Assembly (NCBI GenBank): GCA_014323785.1
Contig: JACONJ010000029.1
Coordinates: 1 to 45,842 of the forward strand
DNA: 45,842 nt
Source of the DNA: Paracoccaceae bacterium
Lineage (GTDB): Bacteria > Pseudomonadota > Alphaproteobacteria > Rhodobacterales > Rhodobacteraceae
Direction of reading: 5' to 3'
Each line of letters opens with the position of its first letter. Position 1 is the stretch's first letter. The notes under the pieces were generated by a model. It was not told the origin of the DNA, did no database searches, and worked only from the letters and a program-made list of their open reading frames with translations. The translations under genes were made by a program, and so were the position numbers. Below are positions 36,054 to 45,324 of this stretch, piece by piece.

Positions 36054-36710
36054 CTAGCGCAGATTGACGCGAAGGGCGGCAGCACTGGCAAAGGGCATCG
36101 CGGCCAGTGTGGCAAGGGTAACACCTGCCAGAAGCACCAGGGGGGGGACGGGATCCTGCCCCCCCGCCGCGCGGGTGACAACAAGCGCGCCGAACAGCAG
36201 CGTGGGGACATAGAGCGGCAGAACCAGCAGCGACAGAAGCAGCCCCCCGCGCCGAAGGCCCACCGTCAACGCCGCGCCAAAGGTACCAATGGCCGACAGT
36301 GCCGGGGTTCCAACCGCCAGCGACAGCATAAGCCAGAGCCCCCCCGGCCCCGACAGGTTCAGGATCAGACCCAGAACCGGTGCAGCAACCGCCAGGGGCA
36401 GACCCGTTGTCAGCCAGTGCGCCAGTGCCTTACCCGCGGCCAGACTTTCCAAAGGCAGGGGAGAGGTGGCCAGCAGATCGAGTGAGCCATCTTCCCAATC
36501 CGGCTGAAACACCCGATCAAGCGACAGAAGACAGGCCAGAAGTGCCCCGACCCACAAGACACCAGGCGCGATCAGCGCAAGCGTTTCGGTTTCAGGGCCG
36601 ACGCCAAAGGGTACAAGGACGGTGACGATCAGAAAAAAGGCCAGGCCCAGCCCGAATCCGCCCCCGGCCCGCACGGCAAGCACCAGCTCGCGCAGAAGCA
36701 GCCCCCTCAT
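36054..36710 (-). CDS. ccmB: Haem exporter permease CcmB
   Basis: Membrane component paired with the CcmA ATPase in cytochrome c maturation. The 218 residues begin [19 protein letters not shown] and show six hydrophobic segments, with the family signatures [47 protein letters not shown] and a basic C terminus. The start overlaps the ccmA stop by ATGA. There is a 57-bp gap to ccmC. Confidence 0.95.
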   Translation of the reverse strand: MRGLLLRELVLAVRAGGGFGLGLAFFLIVTVLVPFGVGPETETLALIAPGVLWVGALLACLLSLDRVFQPDWEDGSLDLLATSPLPLESLAAGKALAHWLTTGLPLAVAAPVLGLILNLSGPGGLWLMLSLAVGTPALSAIGTFGAALTVGLRRGGLLLSLLVLPLYVPTLLFGALVVTRAAGGQDPVPPLVLLAGVTLATLAAMPFASAAALRVNLR

Positions 36711-37330
36711 GCAAATGCCCCATCGCCGAACGGGTCATCCCGCGGCAGGGATTTGGCGACGAACGGGGTAATGTCAAGTATCTGGCCCGTTGGCAGGTCA
36801 AGGTTGCTGTGGGTGGCGATGATCGCGCTGCCGCCCCCCTTGAGATGCGCGGTGACGGCGCGGATGAGGCGGGCGGTGTTTGCCGCATCAAGGGAGGTGG
36901 TCGGCTCATCCAGACACCAGAGTGGCCGCCCCGTGACCAAAAGCCGCGCCAGGCCAAGGCGGCGCCTCTGACCGGCCGAAAGCGTACCTGCCCGGCGGTC
37001 CAGAAGCCCCGCCAGATCGAAGCTGTCAATCGCGGTTTGCCCCCCCCGGGTGCCGAAAATTCCGGCCCAGAAGCGCAGGTGTTCCGCGACTGTCAATTGC
37101 ACCTTCAGGCCGTCCGCATGGCCCGCATAGGCGATGGCCTCGGGCAACACCCCGATCCCCCCGGAAAGCGGCGGCGTTAACCCCGCAAGGGTCCGTAACA
37201 ACGTGGTTTTTCCCGCACCATTGGACCCGCGCACAACCAGAACCTGACCGGAAGCCAGCGTAAAACTGACCCCGGCCAATACCTGCAGCCCGCCGCGTGC
37301 ACAGGCCAGGTTTGTGACCGTCATCTGCAT
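36707..37330 (-). CDS. ccmA: Cytochrome c maturation ATPase CcmA
   Basis: ABC ATPase of the CcmABCD complex that releases haem-loaded CcmE. The 207 residues from [14 protein letters not shown] contain Walker A GSNGAGKT (about 35-42), the signature [13 protein letters not shown], and Walker [13 protein letters not shown], with ATHSN as the switch. The ATG at 37330 has GGGGG six bases before it; the longer frame to 37474 is non-conserved. It is divergent from acnA across about 200 bp. Confidence 0.93.
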   Translation of the reverse strand: MQMTVTNLACARGGLQVLAGVSFTLASGQVLVVRGSNGAGKTTLLRTLAGLTPPLSGGIGVLPEAIAYAGHADGLKVQLTVAEHLRFWAGIFGTRGGQTAIDSFDLAGLLDRRAGTLSAGQRRRLGLARLLVTGRPLWCLDEPTTSLDAANTARLIRAVTAHLKGGGSAIIATHSNLDLPTGQILDITPFVAKSLPRDDPFGDGAFA

Positions 37331-37534
37331 CTGATGCCCCCTGGCCGAACGCGGGGCCCCAGGGAAAGGGGGCTCTGGTTCAGGCAATCCTTGTGTGGCC
37401 TGCGCACAGGCTGGAACCGCAATGCTTGTCATCCGGCGCACCCGCACGATTCGGCCTTGATCAAGCCCCGTCATGATGGCATGGATTGGTCAGATTCACC
37501 CCGAATTCCACGGAATAAAGAAAGGCTTTGCTCC

Positions 37535-40225
37535 ATGTCCATCACCGTTGGCCGCGACACATCCGGCACCCGCACCGCACTGACCGTCGGCGACACAACC
37601 TATGCCTACTACTCTGTCGCCGCGGCCGAAGCCGCTGGTCTTGGGGATTTCTCTGCACTGCCCGCGGCCCTGAAGGTCGTGCTCGAGAATATGCTGCGGT
37701 TTGAGGATGGCAAGACGGTTCGCGTGGAGGATATCACAGCCTTCAGCACCTGGGCGGAACAGGGTGGCCGCAACCCGCGAGAGATCGCCTACCGCCCCGC
37801 GCGCGTTCTGATGCAGGATTTCACCGGTGTACCCGCGGTTGTCGATCTGGCGGCCATGCGCGACGGGATCGTGGCCCTGGGCGGCAACCCGGAGAGGATC
37901 AATCCCCTGACCCCTGTCGATCTGGTCATTGACCATTCGGTAATGATTGATGAATTCGGCACCCCGCGCGCGTTTCAGGTGAATGTGGACCGCGAATATG
38001 AACGGAACATGGAACGCTACGCGTTCCTGAAATGGGGCCAGTCGGCATTCAACAATTTTCGCGTGGTGCCGCCGGGTACCGGCATCTGCCACCAGGTGAA
38101 CCTTGAATATCTGGCCAGGACGGTCTGGACCGATACTGACCAGTCCGGAGCACTGGTCGCCTATCCCGACACGCTGGTGGGTACCGACAGCCATACCACC
38201 ATGGTCAATGGTGTTGCCGTCCTGGGATGGGGCGTGGGCGGGATTGAGGCCGAGGCCGCGATGCTGGGCCAGCCCATCTCGATGCTGATCCCCGAGGTGA
38301 TCGGGTTTGAACTGACTGGTGCCATGGCCGAAGGAACCACCGGCACGGACCTGGTGCTGAAAGTGGTGGAGCTCTTGCGCAAGAAGGGCGTGGTTGGCAA
38401 ATTCGTGGAATTCTACGGTGCGGGCCTCGACAGCCTGCCGCTTGCGGACCGGGCCACCATCGCCAATATGGCCCCGGAATACGGCGCGACCTGCGGCTTT
38501 TTTCCCATCGATGGTGAGACGCTGCGCTATCTGCGCGCCACGGGCCGTGACGAAGCCACAGTGGCCCTGGTCGAAGCCTATGCCAAACAGAACGGCCTTT
38601 GGCGCGGGGCGGATTATGCGCCAGTTTATACCGATACGCTGCGCCTTGATATGGGCACCATCGTGCCTGCCATTTCCGGGCCCAAACGGCCGCAGGATTT
38701 TGTGCCATTGACGGACGCACAGGCTGCCTTCACGCGCCAGATGGCCGACACCTTCAAACGCCCGATGGGCAAAAAGGTTGCAGTCAAAGGGAAGGATTAC
38801 ACGATGGAATCGGGCAAGATCGTGATCGCCTCGATCACGTCCTGCACCAATACCTCAAACCCTTATGTGATGATCGGCGCGGGCCTGGTGGCGCGCAAGG
38901 CAGCGGCCCTGGGCCTCAACCGCAAGCCCTGGGTGAAAACCTCGCTTGCGCCGGGCAGCCAGGTTGTGTCCGCCTATCTGGAAGCCGCCGGGTTGCAGGA
39001 TGATCTGGATGCCATCGGCTTTAACCTTGTCGGCTATGGCTGCACCACCTGCATCGGTAATTCGGGCCCGCTGCCAGCGGAACTGTCCACGGCGATTGCC
39101 AAAGGCGATCTGGTCGCCGTTTCGGTCCTGTCCGGCAACCGCAATTTTGAGGGCCGGATCAGCCCCGATGTGCGGGCCAACTATCTTGCCTCGCCGCCGC
39201 TTGTCGTGGCCTATGCGCTGGCGGGAACCATGGATATTGACCTTGCCAATGACCCGATCACGCAAACGCCCGATGGCCGGGATGTCTACCTGAAACACAT
39301 CTGGCCCAGCCAGGCCGAAATTGCCGAGCTGGTTGAGCAGACCGTCACCCGCGAAGCCTTTATCGATAAATACGCCGATGTCTTCAGGGGTGATGCGAAA
39401 TGGCGGGCCGTTGAGGTCTCGGGCGGGCAAACCTATGACTGGCCGCCGGCCTCTACCTATGTTCAGAACCCGCCGTATTTCCGGGGGATGGGAATGGAAC
39501 CGGGTACGATCTCTGACATAAAGGGGGCGAAAATCCTGGCGATCCTGGGCGATATGGTAACAACGGACCACATCAGCCCGGCGGGTGCGTTCACGGATAC
39601 AACGCCTGCGGGCAAATATCTGGTGGCCCGCCAGGTGCCGGTGCGGGCGTTCAACTCTTACGGGTCACGCCGTGGCAATCACGAGGTCATGATGCGCGGG
39701 ACATTTGCCAATATCCGCATCAGGAATGAGATGCTGGACGGGGTCGAAGGCGGCTACACGCTGGGGCCGGACGGGCAGCAGACCTCGATCTTTGATGCCG
39801 CCATGGCCTATCAGGCCGCGGGTACGCCCCTGGTTGTTTTCGGCGGGGCGCAATACGGGGCCGGATCCTCGCGCGACTGGGCGGCAAAGGGTACCAGCCT
39901 GCTGGGTGTAAAAGCCGTGATCGCCGAAAGTTTTGAGCGCATCCACCGCTCAAACCTGGTTGGCATGGGCGTAATCCCGTTTGAGTTCACCGGCGGTGCT
40001 ACCCGGTCCACATTGGACCTGAAGGGGGATGAGATGATCTCAATCACCGGCCTCGAAGGGGATCTGCAGCCGCAATCCCTGGTGCCGTGTCAGATCACCC
40101 GTGCCGATGGAACCACCCGGACGATCACGCTGAACTGCCGGATCGATACGGCGGTTGAAAAGGAATACGTCGAAAACGGCGGTGTGCTGCACTACGTTTT
40201 GCGCAACCTGGCCAGGGCAGCGTGA
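37535..40225 (+). CDS. acnA: Aconitate hydratase A
   Basis: TCA-cycle enzyme that interconverts citrate and isocitrate. The 896 residues start MSITVGRDTSGTRTALTVGD. The 4Fe-4S cluster cysteines lie in ITSCTNTSNP and in GCTTCIGNSGPL; other family segments are GTDSHTTMVNGVAVLGWGVG, the linker DHISPAGAF and the swivel-domain QYGAGSSRDWAAKG. The ATG at 37535 is taken because AAAGG lies upstream; the frame is open to 37334 but would run across the ccmA promoter. Length is as in AcnA. Confidence 0.97.
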   Translation: MSITVGRDTSGTRTALTVGDTTYAYYSVAAAEAAGLGDFSALPAALKVVLENMLRFEDGKTVRVEDITAFSTWAEQGGRNPREIAYRPARVLMQDFTGVPAVVDLAAMRDGIVALGGNPERINPLTPVDLVIDHSVMIDEFGTPRAFQVNVDREYERNMERYAFLKWGQSAFNNFRVVPPGTGICHQVNLEYLARTVWTDTDQSGALVAYPDTLVGTDSHTTMVNGVAVLGWGVGGIEAEAAMLGQPISMLIPEVIGFELTGAMAEGTTGTDLVLKVVELLRKKGVVGKFVEFYGAGLDSLPLADRATIANMAPEYGATCGFFPIDGETLRYLRATGRDEATVALVEAYAKQNGLWRGADYAPVYTDTLRLDMGTIVPAISGPKRPQDFVPLTDAQAAFTRQMADTFKRPMGKKVAVKGKDYTMESGKIVIASITSCTNTSNPYVMIGAGLVARKAAALGLNRKPWVKTSLAPGSQVVSAYLEAAGLQDDLDAIGFNLVGYGCTTCIGNSGPLPAELSTAIAKGDLVAVSVLSGNRNFEGRISPDVRANYLASPPLVVAYALAGTMDIDLANDPITQTPDGRDVYLKHIWPSQAEIAELVEQTVTREAFIDKYADVFRGDAKWRAVEVSGGQTYDWPPASTYVQNPPYFRGMGMEPGTISDIKGAKILAILGDMVTTDHISPAGAFTDTTPAGKYLVARQVPVRAFNSYGSRRGNHEVMMRGTFANIRIRNEMLDGVEGGYTLGPDGQQTSIFDAAMAYQAAGTPLVVFGGAQYGAGSSRDWAAKGTSLLGVKAVIAESFERIHRSNLVGMGVIPFEFTGGATRSTLDLKGDEMISITGLEGDLQPQSLVPCQITRADGTTRTITLNCRIDTAVEKEYVENGGVLHYVLRNLARAA

Positions 40226-40750
40226 TTCGCCTTACGCGCCGGAAAGGCCCCGAAGAGAGCCCAAAGGGGGGGGGGACGTGAGGCAACGGGTGCCTGTCCC
40301 TGCCACCTGCGCCGCTGTCGGGTATGGAAGCTGACATTGCAGCAGATATCCGATCATCCGGAGATGTCGATGAATGGCACCAACGGTACCGGTTGAACAG
40401 GGTTTCCATGGGATCGTTGTCTGCCCATAATCAGAAATGGGCCAAGCGAACGTATGACGAAGTTGTTTCGTGTGTTCGGTGGCATCAGGACAATTTGTGG
40501 TCATCTTCTTAATAATAAGCCGAAACGGGCACCAGCAATGGTGCCCGTCACCATACTCTGGGCAGGTATGGTCTGATGATGGCAGCCGACAGATTCCTGT
40601 ACGCTTGGGCTTGTCCACCATAAACGCCCCCCTCTTTCTGCGATATGCGGCCAGACATGTATAATATATGACGATTCCGGAACAACACAGGCGGCATGCA
40701 ATTGCCGAACATGTCCCTGTAACCCCAAACCCACATATGGGAGACTTTCC
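40226..40750. other. acnA-proX intergenic region with a 62-codon ORF and strong hairpin
   Basis: 525 bp with lower GC than its surroundings. It holds a run of ten G (40266-40275), a 62-codon frame at 40324-40512 (MEADIAADIRSSGDVDEW...), a perfect hairpin at 40525-40548, and TATAAT at 40660-40665 about 85 bp before proX. The 62-codon frame has no clear ribosome site and no family I recognise; it could be a remnant of an insertion. A small RNA ending at the hairpin is also possible. Confidence 0.45.
40525..40548. terminator. 10-bp hairpin with a GCAA tetraloop
   Basis: ACGGGCACCA (40525-40534) pairs perfectly with TGGTGCCCGT (40539-40548) around GCAA, a GNRA loop on the plus strand. On the minus strand the stem is followed by TTTCGGCTTATTATT, which is moderately T-rich, so termination would be more plausible in that direction. 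It lies 12 bp after the stop of the 62-codon frame. Confidence 0.5.
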
Positions 40751-41716
40751 ATGAGATATCGAATTTCAGCACTTGCAGTCGCGGCATCCCTTGCCGGGGC
40801 TGGTGCAGCGCAGGCAGAGTGTGGCCAAGTCTCAATCACCGAGATGGACTGGGACTCTTCCGCGGTGGTAACGCACGTCGCGGACTTCCTGATGACCAAC
40901 GGCTACGGCTGTGAGGTCACGATTGTGCCATCCTCCACAACCCCGGCCATGGTCTCAATTGCCGAGACTGGCGAACCTGACATCCTGACCGAACTCTGGA
41001 CCAACTCCTCACCCGGCTATGATGATCTGGTCGCGGACGGAAAGCTTGTTGAACTGACCGACGTGCTGTCTGATGGCGGGGTTGAGGCGTGGTGGATCCC
41101 CGCCTATCTGGCCGAGGCGCACCCGCAGCTCGCCACCATCGAGGGCATTTTGGCCAACCCGGACCTTGTCGGCGGCCGTTTTCATGATTGCCCGTCCGGC
41201 TGGGCCTGCGATGTGGTGAACATGAACAATCTGCGCGCGCTCGGGGCAGAGCAGGCCGGGCTGGAGCGTTTCCAGCACGGGTCCGGTGAAACGCTTCGCG
41301 CTGCCATTGCCGCGGCCTATGCGGATCGGGAACCCTGGTTCGGCTACTACTGGGCCCCCACCAGCGTTCTGGGCCAGTATCCGATGGTCCAGGTGCAGGT
41401 TGCGGCCTTTGATCAGGCGGCCCATACCTGCAACGGGGATCCGGAATGCGCGGCCCCCGTGGCCTCGGCCTATCCCACAGCCAAGGTTATCACCGCCGTG
41501 GCCCCCGGCCTGCTGGACCGTGAACCGGATCTGGTGGAATTCCTGCGCCGGATGAGTTTCACCAACGCCCAGATGGGTGAGGTGCTGGCCTGGAAGGATA
41601 GCAATGGTGTCGACAATAAGGACGCAGCGGCGTATTTCCTGCAAAACTACGCCGATGTCTGGGGCGACTGGCTAAACGACAGTGCGCGCGAAAACCTTTC
41701 GGCCCTGCTGCAGTAA
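40751..41716 (+). CDS. OpuAC/ProX-type ABC transporter substrate-binding protein
   Basis: A 321-residue periplasmic binding protein with a Sec signal peptide, MRYRISALAVAASLAGAGA followed by AQA and a cut before ECG. The mature part has the type II fold of glycine betaine/choline binders: ITEMDWDSSAVVTHVADFL, ILTELWTNSSPGYDDLV, WWIPAYLAEAHPQLATIEG, WFGYYWAPTSVLG and the C-terminal FLRRMSFTNAQMGEVL. Aromatic residues in these loops suit a quaternary amine ligand, which is inference. GGGAGA precedes the start. No permease or ATPase gene is adjacent, so it is a lone binding protein here. Confidence 0.85.
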   Translation: MRYRISALAVAASLAGAGAAQAECGQVSITEMDWDSSAVVTHVADFLMTNGYGCEVTIVPSSTTPAMVSIAETGEPDILTELWTNSSPGYDDLVADGKLVELTDVLSDGGVEAWWIPAYLAEAHPQLATIEGILANPDLVGGRFHDCPSGWACDVVNMNNLRALGAEQAGLERFQHGSGETLRAAIAAAYADREPWFGYYWAPTSVLGQYPMVQVQVAAFDQAAHTCNGDPECAAPVASAYPTAKVITAVAPGLLDREPDLVEFLRRMSFTNAQMGEVLAWKDSNGVDNKDAAAYFLQNYADVWGDWLNDSARENLSALLQ

Positions 41717-42023
41717 TACGGCGCGACAACCAGGGGCCGGGGGCTTGATGCCGTGCCGATTGCTTGGCGATCCGGTCGCCCTGACAGATGGGCTGTTGCT
41801 TTGCCCTGGTTTTGTGGTGTAAGGTAACCGTCCGGGGAAGTTCCCCCAAGTTGCAGCCCTGCCCCCACCATCCCCGCCCCTCGTTTAGGGCGGGGGTTTT
41901 GCCGCTTGGGCGGGCACCCACAGCGCAACCTGCATTCCCCGCCGTTGTCGCCCCGGCGGTGCAGATGGATGATGCTTTGAACCGTGCGGGCAGACCCCCC
42001 GGCGCACAGGGCGCGTTCCCCCC
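41717..42023. other. proX-DUF499 intergenic region
   Basis: 307 bp between convergent genes. It contains the terminator-like hairpin at 41872-41900 and a small CCGCCG/CGGCGG stem near 41939-41959. No coding frame with a plausible start was found. Confidence 0.5.
41872..41900 (+). terminator. Intrinsic terminator downstream of proX
   Basis: CCCCGCCC (41872-41879) pairs with GGGCGGGG (41888-41895) around CTCGTTTA, followed by GTTTT. This is the best rho-independent pattern in the window and lies about 155 bp after the proX stop. Confidence 0.65.
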
Positions 42024-45000
42024 CTATTTCATGCTTTTGTCAATGAACCCCAGGTTGTCTGCGTTCTCCCCAAGGATGCGCTCCTTCTCCCGGTCCAGCC
42101 CCTGCTTCACCTCGGCATCAATTTCCAGCCGCAGTGTTACCTCACTTCCTGGAATCATCGTCAGATGGTCCACAATGTACTCTCTGATCTGGCCCATATC
42201 GCGCATGAACCGGTCCGCGGAAATCTCTACCGTCCCGATAAAGCGCGTGGGGGCCTGTTCCGCGTCCTGTCCTGGCCCCGTTCCTTCCCCGGGCACCTTT
42301 GGCCCCGCTGGCGGAACATCCGCCGCCCCGCCCTCGCGCAAATCCCGCGGCTCTTCCGGTTTCGCCGCAGCAGGCGGGCGATGCGCCTTGGCCACATCTG
42401 GCCGCACAAGCACGCTGTCAGCGTTCAGGATGATCTCCGGGGCCTGCGCCCCTTCGATCAGCAGGCCGGAATACCGCCCTGCCTCTGCATCCCAGCAATC
42501 GGCATAGGCAAACGGGCCCGCCTCGGCCCCCTGCACCGCCGCCCGAACCGCCTGCACCAGAACCTGGGCATTCTTTAGCCGGGGCAAATACAGATACCGG
42601 TTCAGATACTCCCACAAATCGCCCAAGGATATATGCGGCTGATCGTTCCAGATGTAGTCCCGCAAATCGCGCGCCAGGCTGCTGGCCCCAAGCGCACTCA
42701 CCAGTGCCTCACTACGGCCCAGTGTGCTGCTGGCCTGTGACAGCAGCTTGCCCTCCCGGACCACAATCTTGTCCCATACCCAGCCGATATCGGCCTGCGG
42801 CGAATCCTTATGCGGATACAGCAGCCAACTCCAGCACTCCCGCAGCCGGCCGCACATCGTCTCTTGCGCCTCGGCCAGATTTGCCTTTGCCCGCGCACTG
42901 TCACTGATGGTCAGGTCCAGACGCTCGGCTTCCCGCACAATCTGCCCCCAGCCCAGAACCGCGCGCGCTGCCGCGTCCAGGGCGTCCACCTGCCGCGCAT
43001 CCGCCGCAAGAAACACCAGCGTATTGGGATACAGGCGCGGGGCCGCGCCGCGCTGGTTCAGGATGTCCGCCGCTGCGATCACGGCCGCGGACCCGGTGGC
43101 CCCGTCGCGGGGGTGATGCGCCTGCGCCAGGCCCAGAACCACCGCCCGGACCCCGCCGGCCTCATCCGGCACATCGGCTGAGCTGGCCGGGGCCACCTGC
43201 ACCGCCTCAAAATCGCCCCGGTCGGCAATTCCGTTGATGTAATCCCTGAGCTCATTTTCAATCCTGGCCGTCACTTCGGCCGCGTCCACGGCCTCGGCCC
43301 GGTCCGCTGCCAGGCGGTTCAGCCCCGGCCGCGTGGAATACCAGTAGCGGCCGCTGTCGCTGTGCATATATCGGGCCTGATTGGCCAGCCGCCGCAGGGC
43401 ATCGCCAAAAGTCGCTACCCGTTCGCCGGGTTGCAGAACGCCCAGGTTGATCTGCTTGTCATCCAGCCCGGTGTTCCTTTGCGTGTTCGCGGGCGCGGAT
43501 CCCATAAAGATCGCCCGCGCCACGCGCCGTGTGGCCGAAACGCGATTCAGGGTCGTGACCTCCTGATCAATCTTGTAGGGTGTGGATGTATCCCCGTCCA
43601 CATCGCCCGCGATGATCGATTGCCAACTGTCATTCAGATAGCGCCGCAATTCCGGTTCCACCCGGCCCGAGGCAATCGCCACGCTGCCCGGCATGATCAT
43701 CGCTGACGCATCCTGCCCCATCCACAAGTCGTGCACCACCTGGGCCATCAGGCGCAAAACCCCCCGCGTGCGCTGAAACGTCTCTAACGCCCCCCAGACG
43801 GTATAGAGCTGGTCAAACAATTCCGGATGGATGGGATAGGCGATCTCTAATTTGCGCCTGTATTCCGCCTCGGCACAGGCGGCCGGAAAATCCGCGCGGT
43901 TGTCGCGATACATTTCGGCAAAGCGTTTCAGCGTGGCATCCCGCTGCGGCCAGGCATCGCCGGGCACATCCCGAAACAGGCGACGGCGCACGATCTCGTA
44001 ACTTTCTTCCTGGTTGGCTGGCCGCCAAGAGGACTCCACCCGATGAAACGTCTGCTTCAGGCGGTGCAGGGCCTCGGCACCGCCTGTCCCGCCCACCTCA
44101 ATCTGTGACGCGGGCAGGGACGCCACCAGCAGCACCCCCGGGCTTTGCTTTACCGCCTCGGTCAGCGATTGCACAAAGGTCAGATTGGCGTCAAAAGACC
44201 CCGAGGGCAGGCCCTCGACCTTGTAAATATGCCGCAGGAACGCGACCCATTCATCGATCAGGATCAGACAGGGCGCACAGGATCGAAACAATGCGCCCAG
44301 CTCGACAGACCCTGGCGCAACGCCCCTTGCGTCATGGTCGGCCACCCGCGCATAGGCCTCTGCCCCGCCCATTTGCCATGCCATCTGGCCCCAGGTGGTG
44401 CGCATGGTCAGGCCATCGGCGCACAGCGGATCATTCGGCCCCCGCGCGGTTCCCACCATCACCGCGCGGGCAACCCGTTCCGGCACCTTCAGCCCCAGTT
44501 GATCCAGCCCCGGCAAATTCTGCACCCCGACGGGGCCCGCCATATGATACAGGGCCAGCATCGAATGCGTCTTGCCGCCACCAAAGCCGGTTTGCAGTTC
44601 CACCACAGGGTCGCCCCCGGTGCCGGACAGCCGCCGCGCTGCCCCCTCCAGCAGCGCACGCAACCCTTCGGTCAGGTGGGTACGGCTGAAAAACGCCACC
44701 GGGTCACGATATTCGTCCGGTGCCTTGCCCGTGTGCACGGTCCCCAGATCCGCGGCAAAATCTGCCTGCGTGAAGGTGCCCTGGGCCACATCCGAATGCG
44801 GTGTCACCACATCACGCCAGGGGCGCAGCCCGCCGGGTGCCTCGGGCAGCAATGTCAGCACCCGCTCCCCTTTGCGCCGTTCTTCATTGCGCCGCAATTC
44901 GATGAATTTCATCCGGTGGATACTGTCGCGCATGGCCGCGATGCGCCCGGCGACCTCCCCCGCGCTGATCGCCTCGAGCAACCGGTGCATGGTATCCAGC

Positions 45001-45323
45001 GCACGGGCCGCATCATCACGGGAAAACGCCGCATTATGCGATAATTTGTTGCGCGCATCCAGCAATTCGGACACATAAGCTCGTTCCGGCACCCCCAGCA
45101 CCGGGGCGAACGCGTCCTTCCAGAATTCCATCATCGCTTTCAGCAGGGTTTGCTGGTCCCAGGCAATCACGCCGTCCTGCACGGTTACATTAACGCGCCG
45201 GGCCACTTCTGGCTGCCAATGGCCGCGAATCGTGCTTTTCAGGCGCAATTCCACAAAGGGGATTAGTGCATCGGGCAGCAGTTCCATGCCCTCAAACACG
45301 TGCTGTCGTGCGCTCTTTGCCAT
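42024..45323 (-). CDS. DUF499 ATPase with N-terminal Swt1-type HEPN domain
   Basis: A 1099-residue cytoplasmic protein. The first 120 or so residues resemble the Swt1-like HEPN domain, with the RNase-type Rx4-6H motif as RNKLSH at about 91-96. A P-loop ATPase follows: Walker A GFGGGKTH (about 246-253, ELQTGFGGGKTHSML) and Walker B CLILIDEW. The later part matches DUF499 proteins, and the end (about 1040-1099) is a separate domain after a proline-rich linker. DUF499 is related to BrxC/PglY of BREX, and as I recall DUF499-DUF1156 pairs are labelled anti-phage-associated. It starts one base after the stop of the DUF1156 gene. Confidence 0.82.
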   Translation of the reverse strand: MAKSARQHVFEGMELLPDALIPFVELRLKSTIRGHWQPEVARRVNVTVQDGVIAWDQQTLLKAMMEFWKDAFAPVLGVPERAYVSELLDARNKLSHNAAFSRDDAARALDTMHRLLEAISAGEVAGRIAAMRDSIHRMKFIELRRNEERRKGERVLTLLPEAPGGLRPWRDVVTPHSDVAQGTFTQADFAADLGTVHTGKAPDEYRDPVAFFSRTHLTEGLRALLEGAARRLSGTGGDPVVELQTGFGGGKTHSMLALYHMAGPVGVQNLPGLDQLGLKVPERVARAVMVGTARGPNDPLCADGLTMRTTWGQMAWQMGGAEAYARVADHDARGVAPGSVELGALFRSCAPCLILIDEWVAFLRHIYKVEGLPSGSFDANLTFVQSLTEAVKQSPGVLLVASLPASQIEVGGTGGAEALHRLKQTFHRVESSWRPANQEESYEIVRRRLFRDVPGDAWPQRDATLKRFAEMYRDNRADFPAACAEAEYRRKLEIAYPIHPELFDQLYTVWGALETFQRTRGVLRLMAQVVHDLWMGQDASAMIMPGSVAIASGRVEPELRRYLNDSWQSIIAGDVDGDTSTPYKIDQEVTTLNRVSATRRVARAIFMGSAPANTQRNTGLDDKQINLGVLQPGERVATFGDALRRLANQARYMHSDSGRYWYSTRPGLNRLAADRAEAVDAAEVTARIENELRDYINGIADRGDFEAVQVAPASSADVPDEAGGVRAVVLGLAQAHHPRDGATGSAAVIAAADILNQRGAAPRLYPNTLVFLAADARQVDALDAAARAVLGWGQIVREAERLDLTISDSARAKANLAEAQETMCGRLRECWSWLLYPHKDSPQADIGWVWDKIVVREGKLLSQASSTLGRSEALVSALGASSLARDLRDYIWNDQPHISLGDLWEYLNRYLYLPRLKNAQVLVQAVRAAVQGAEAGPFAYADCWDAEAGRYSGLLIEGAQAPEIILNADSVLVRPDVAKAHRPPAAAKPEEPRDLREGGAADVPPAGPKVPGEGTGPGQDAEQAPTRFIGTVEISADRFMRDMGQIREYIVDHLTMIPGSEVTLRLEIDAEVKQGLDREKERILGENADNLGFIDKSMK

Positions 45324-45324
45324 T

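Noticed and set aside
40232-40621. 129-codon minus-strand frame in the acnA-proX gap
   Set aside because: No ribosome site, no family resemblance, and it crosses the hairpin at 40525-40548.
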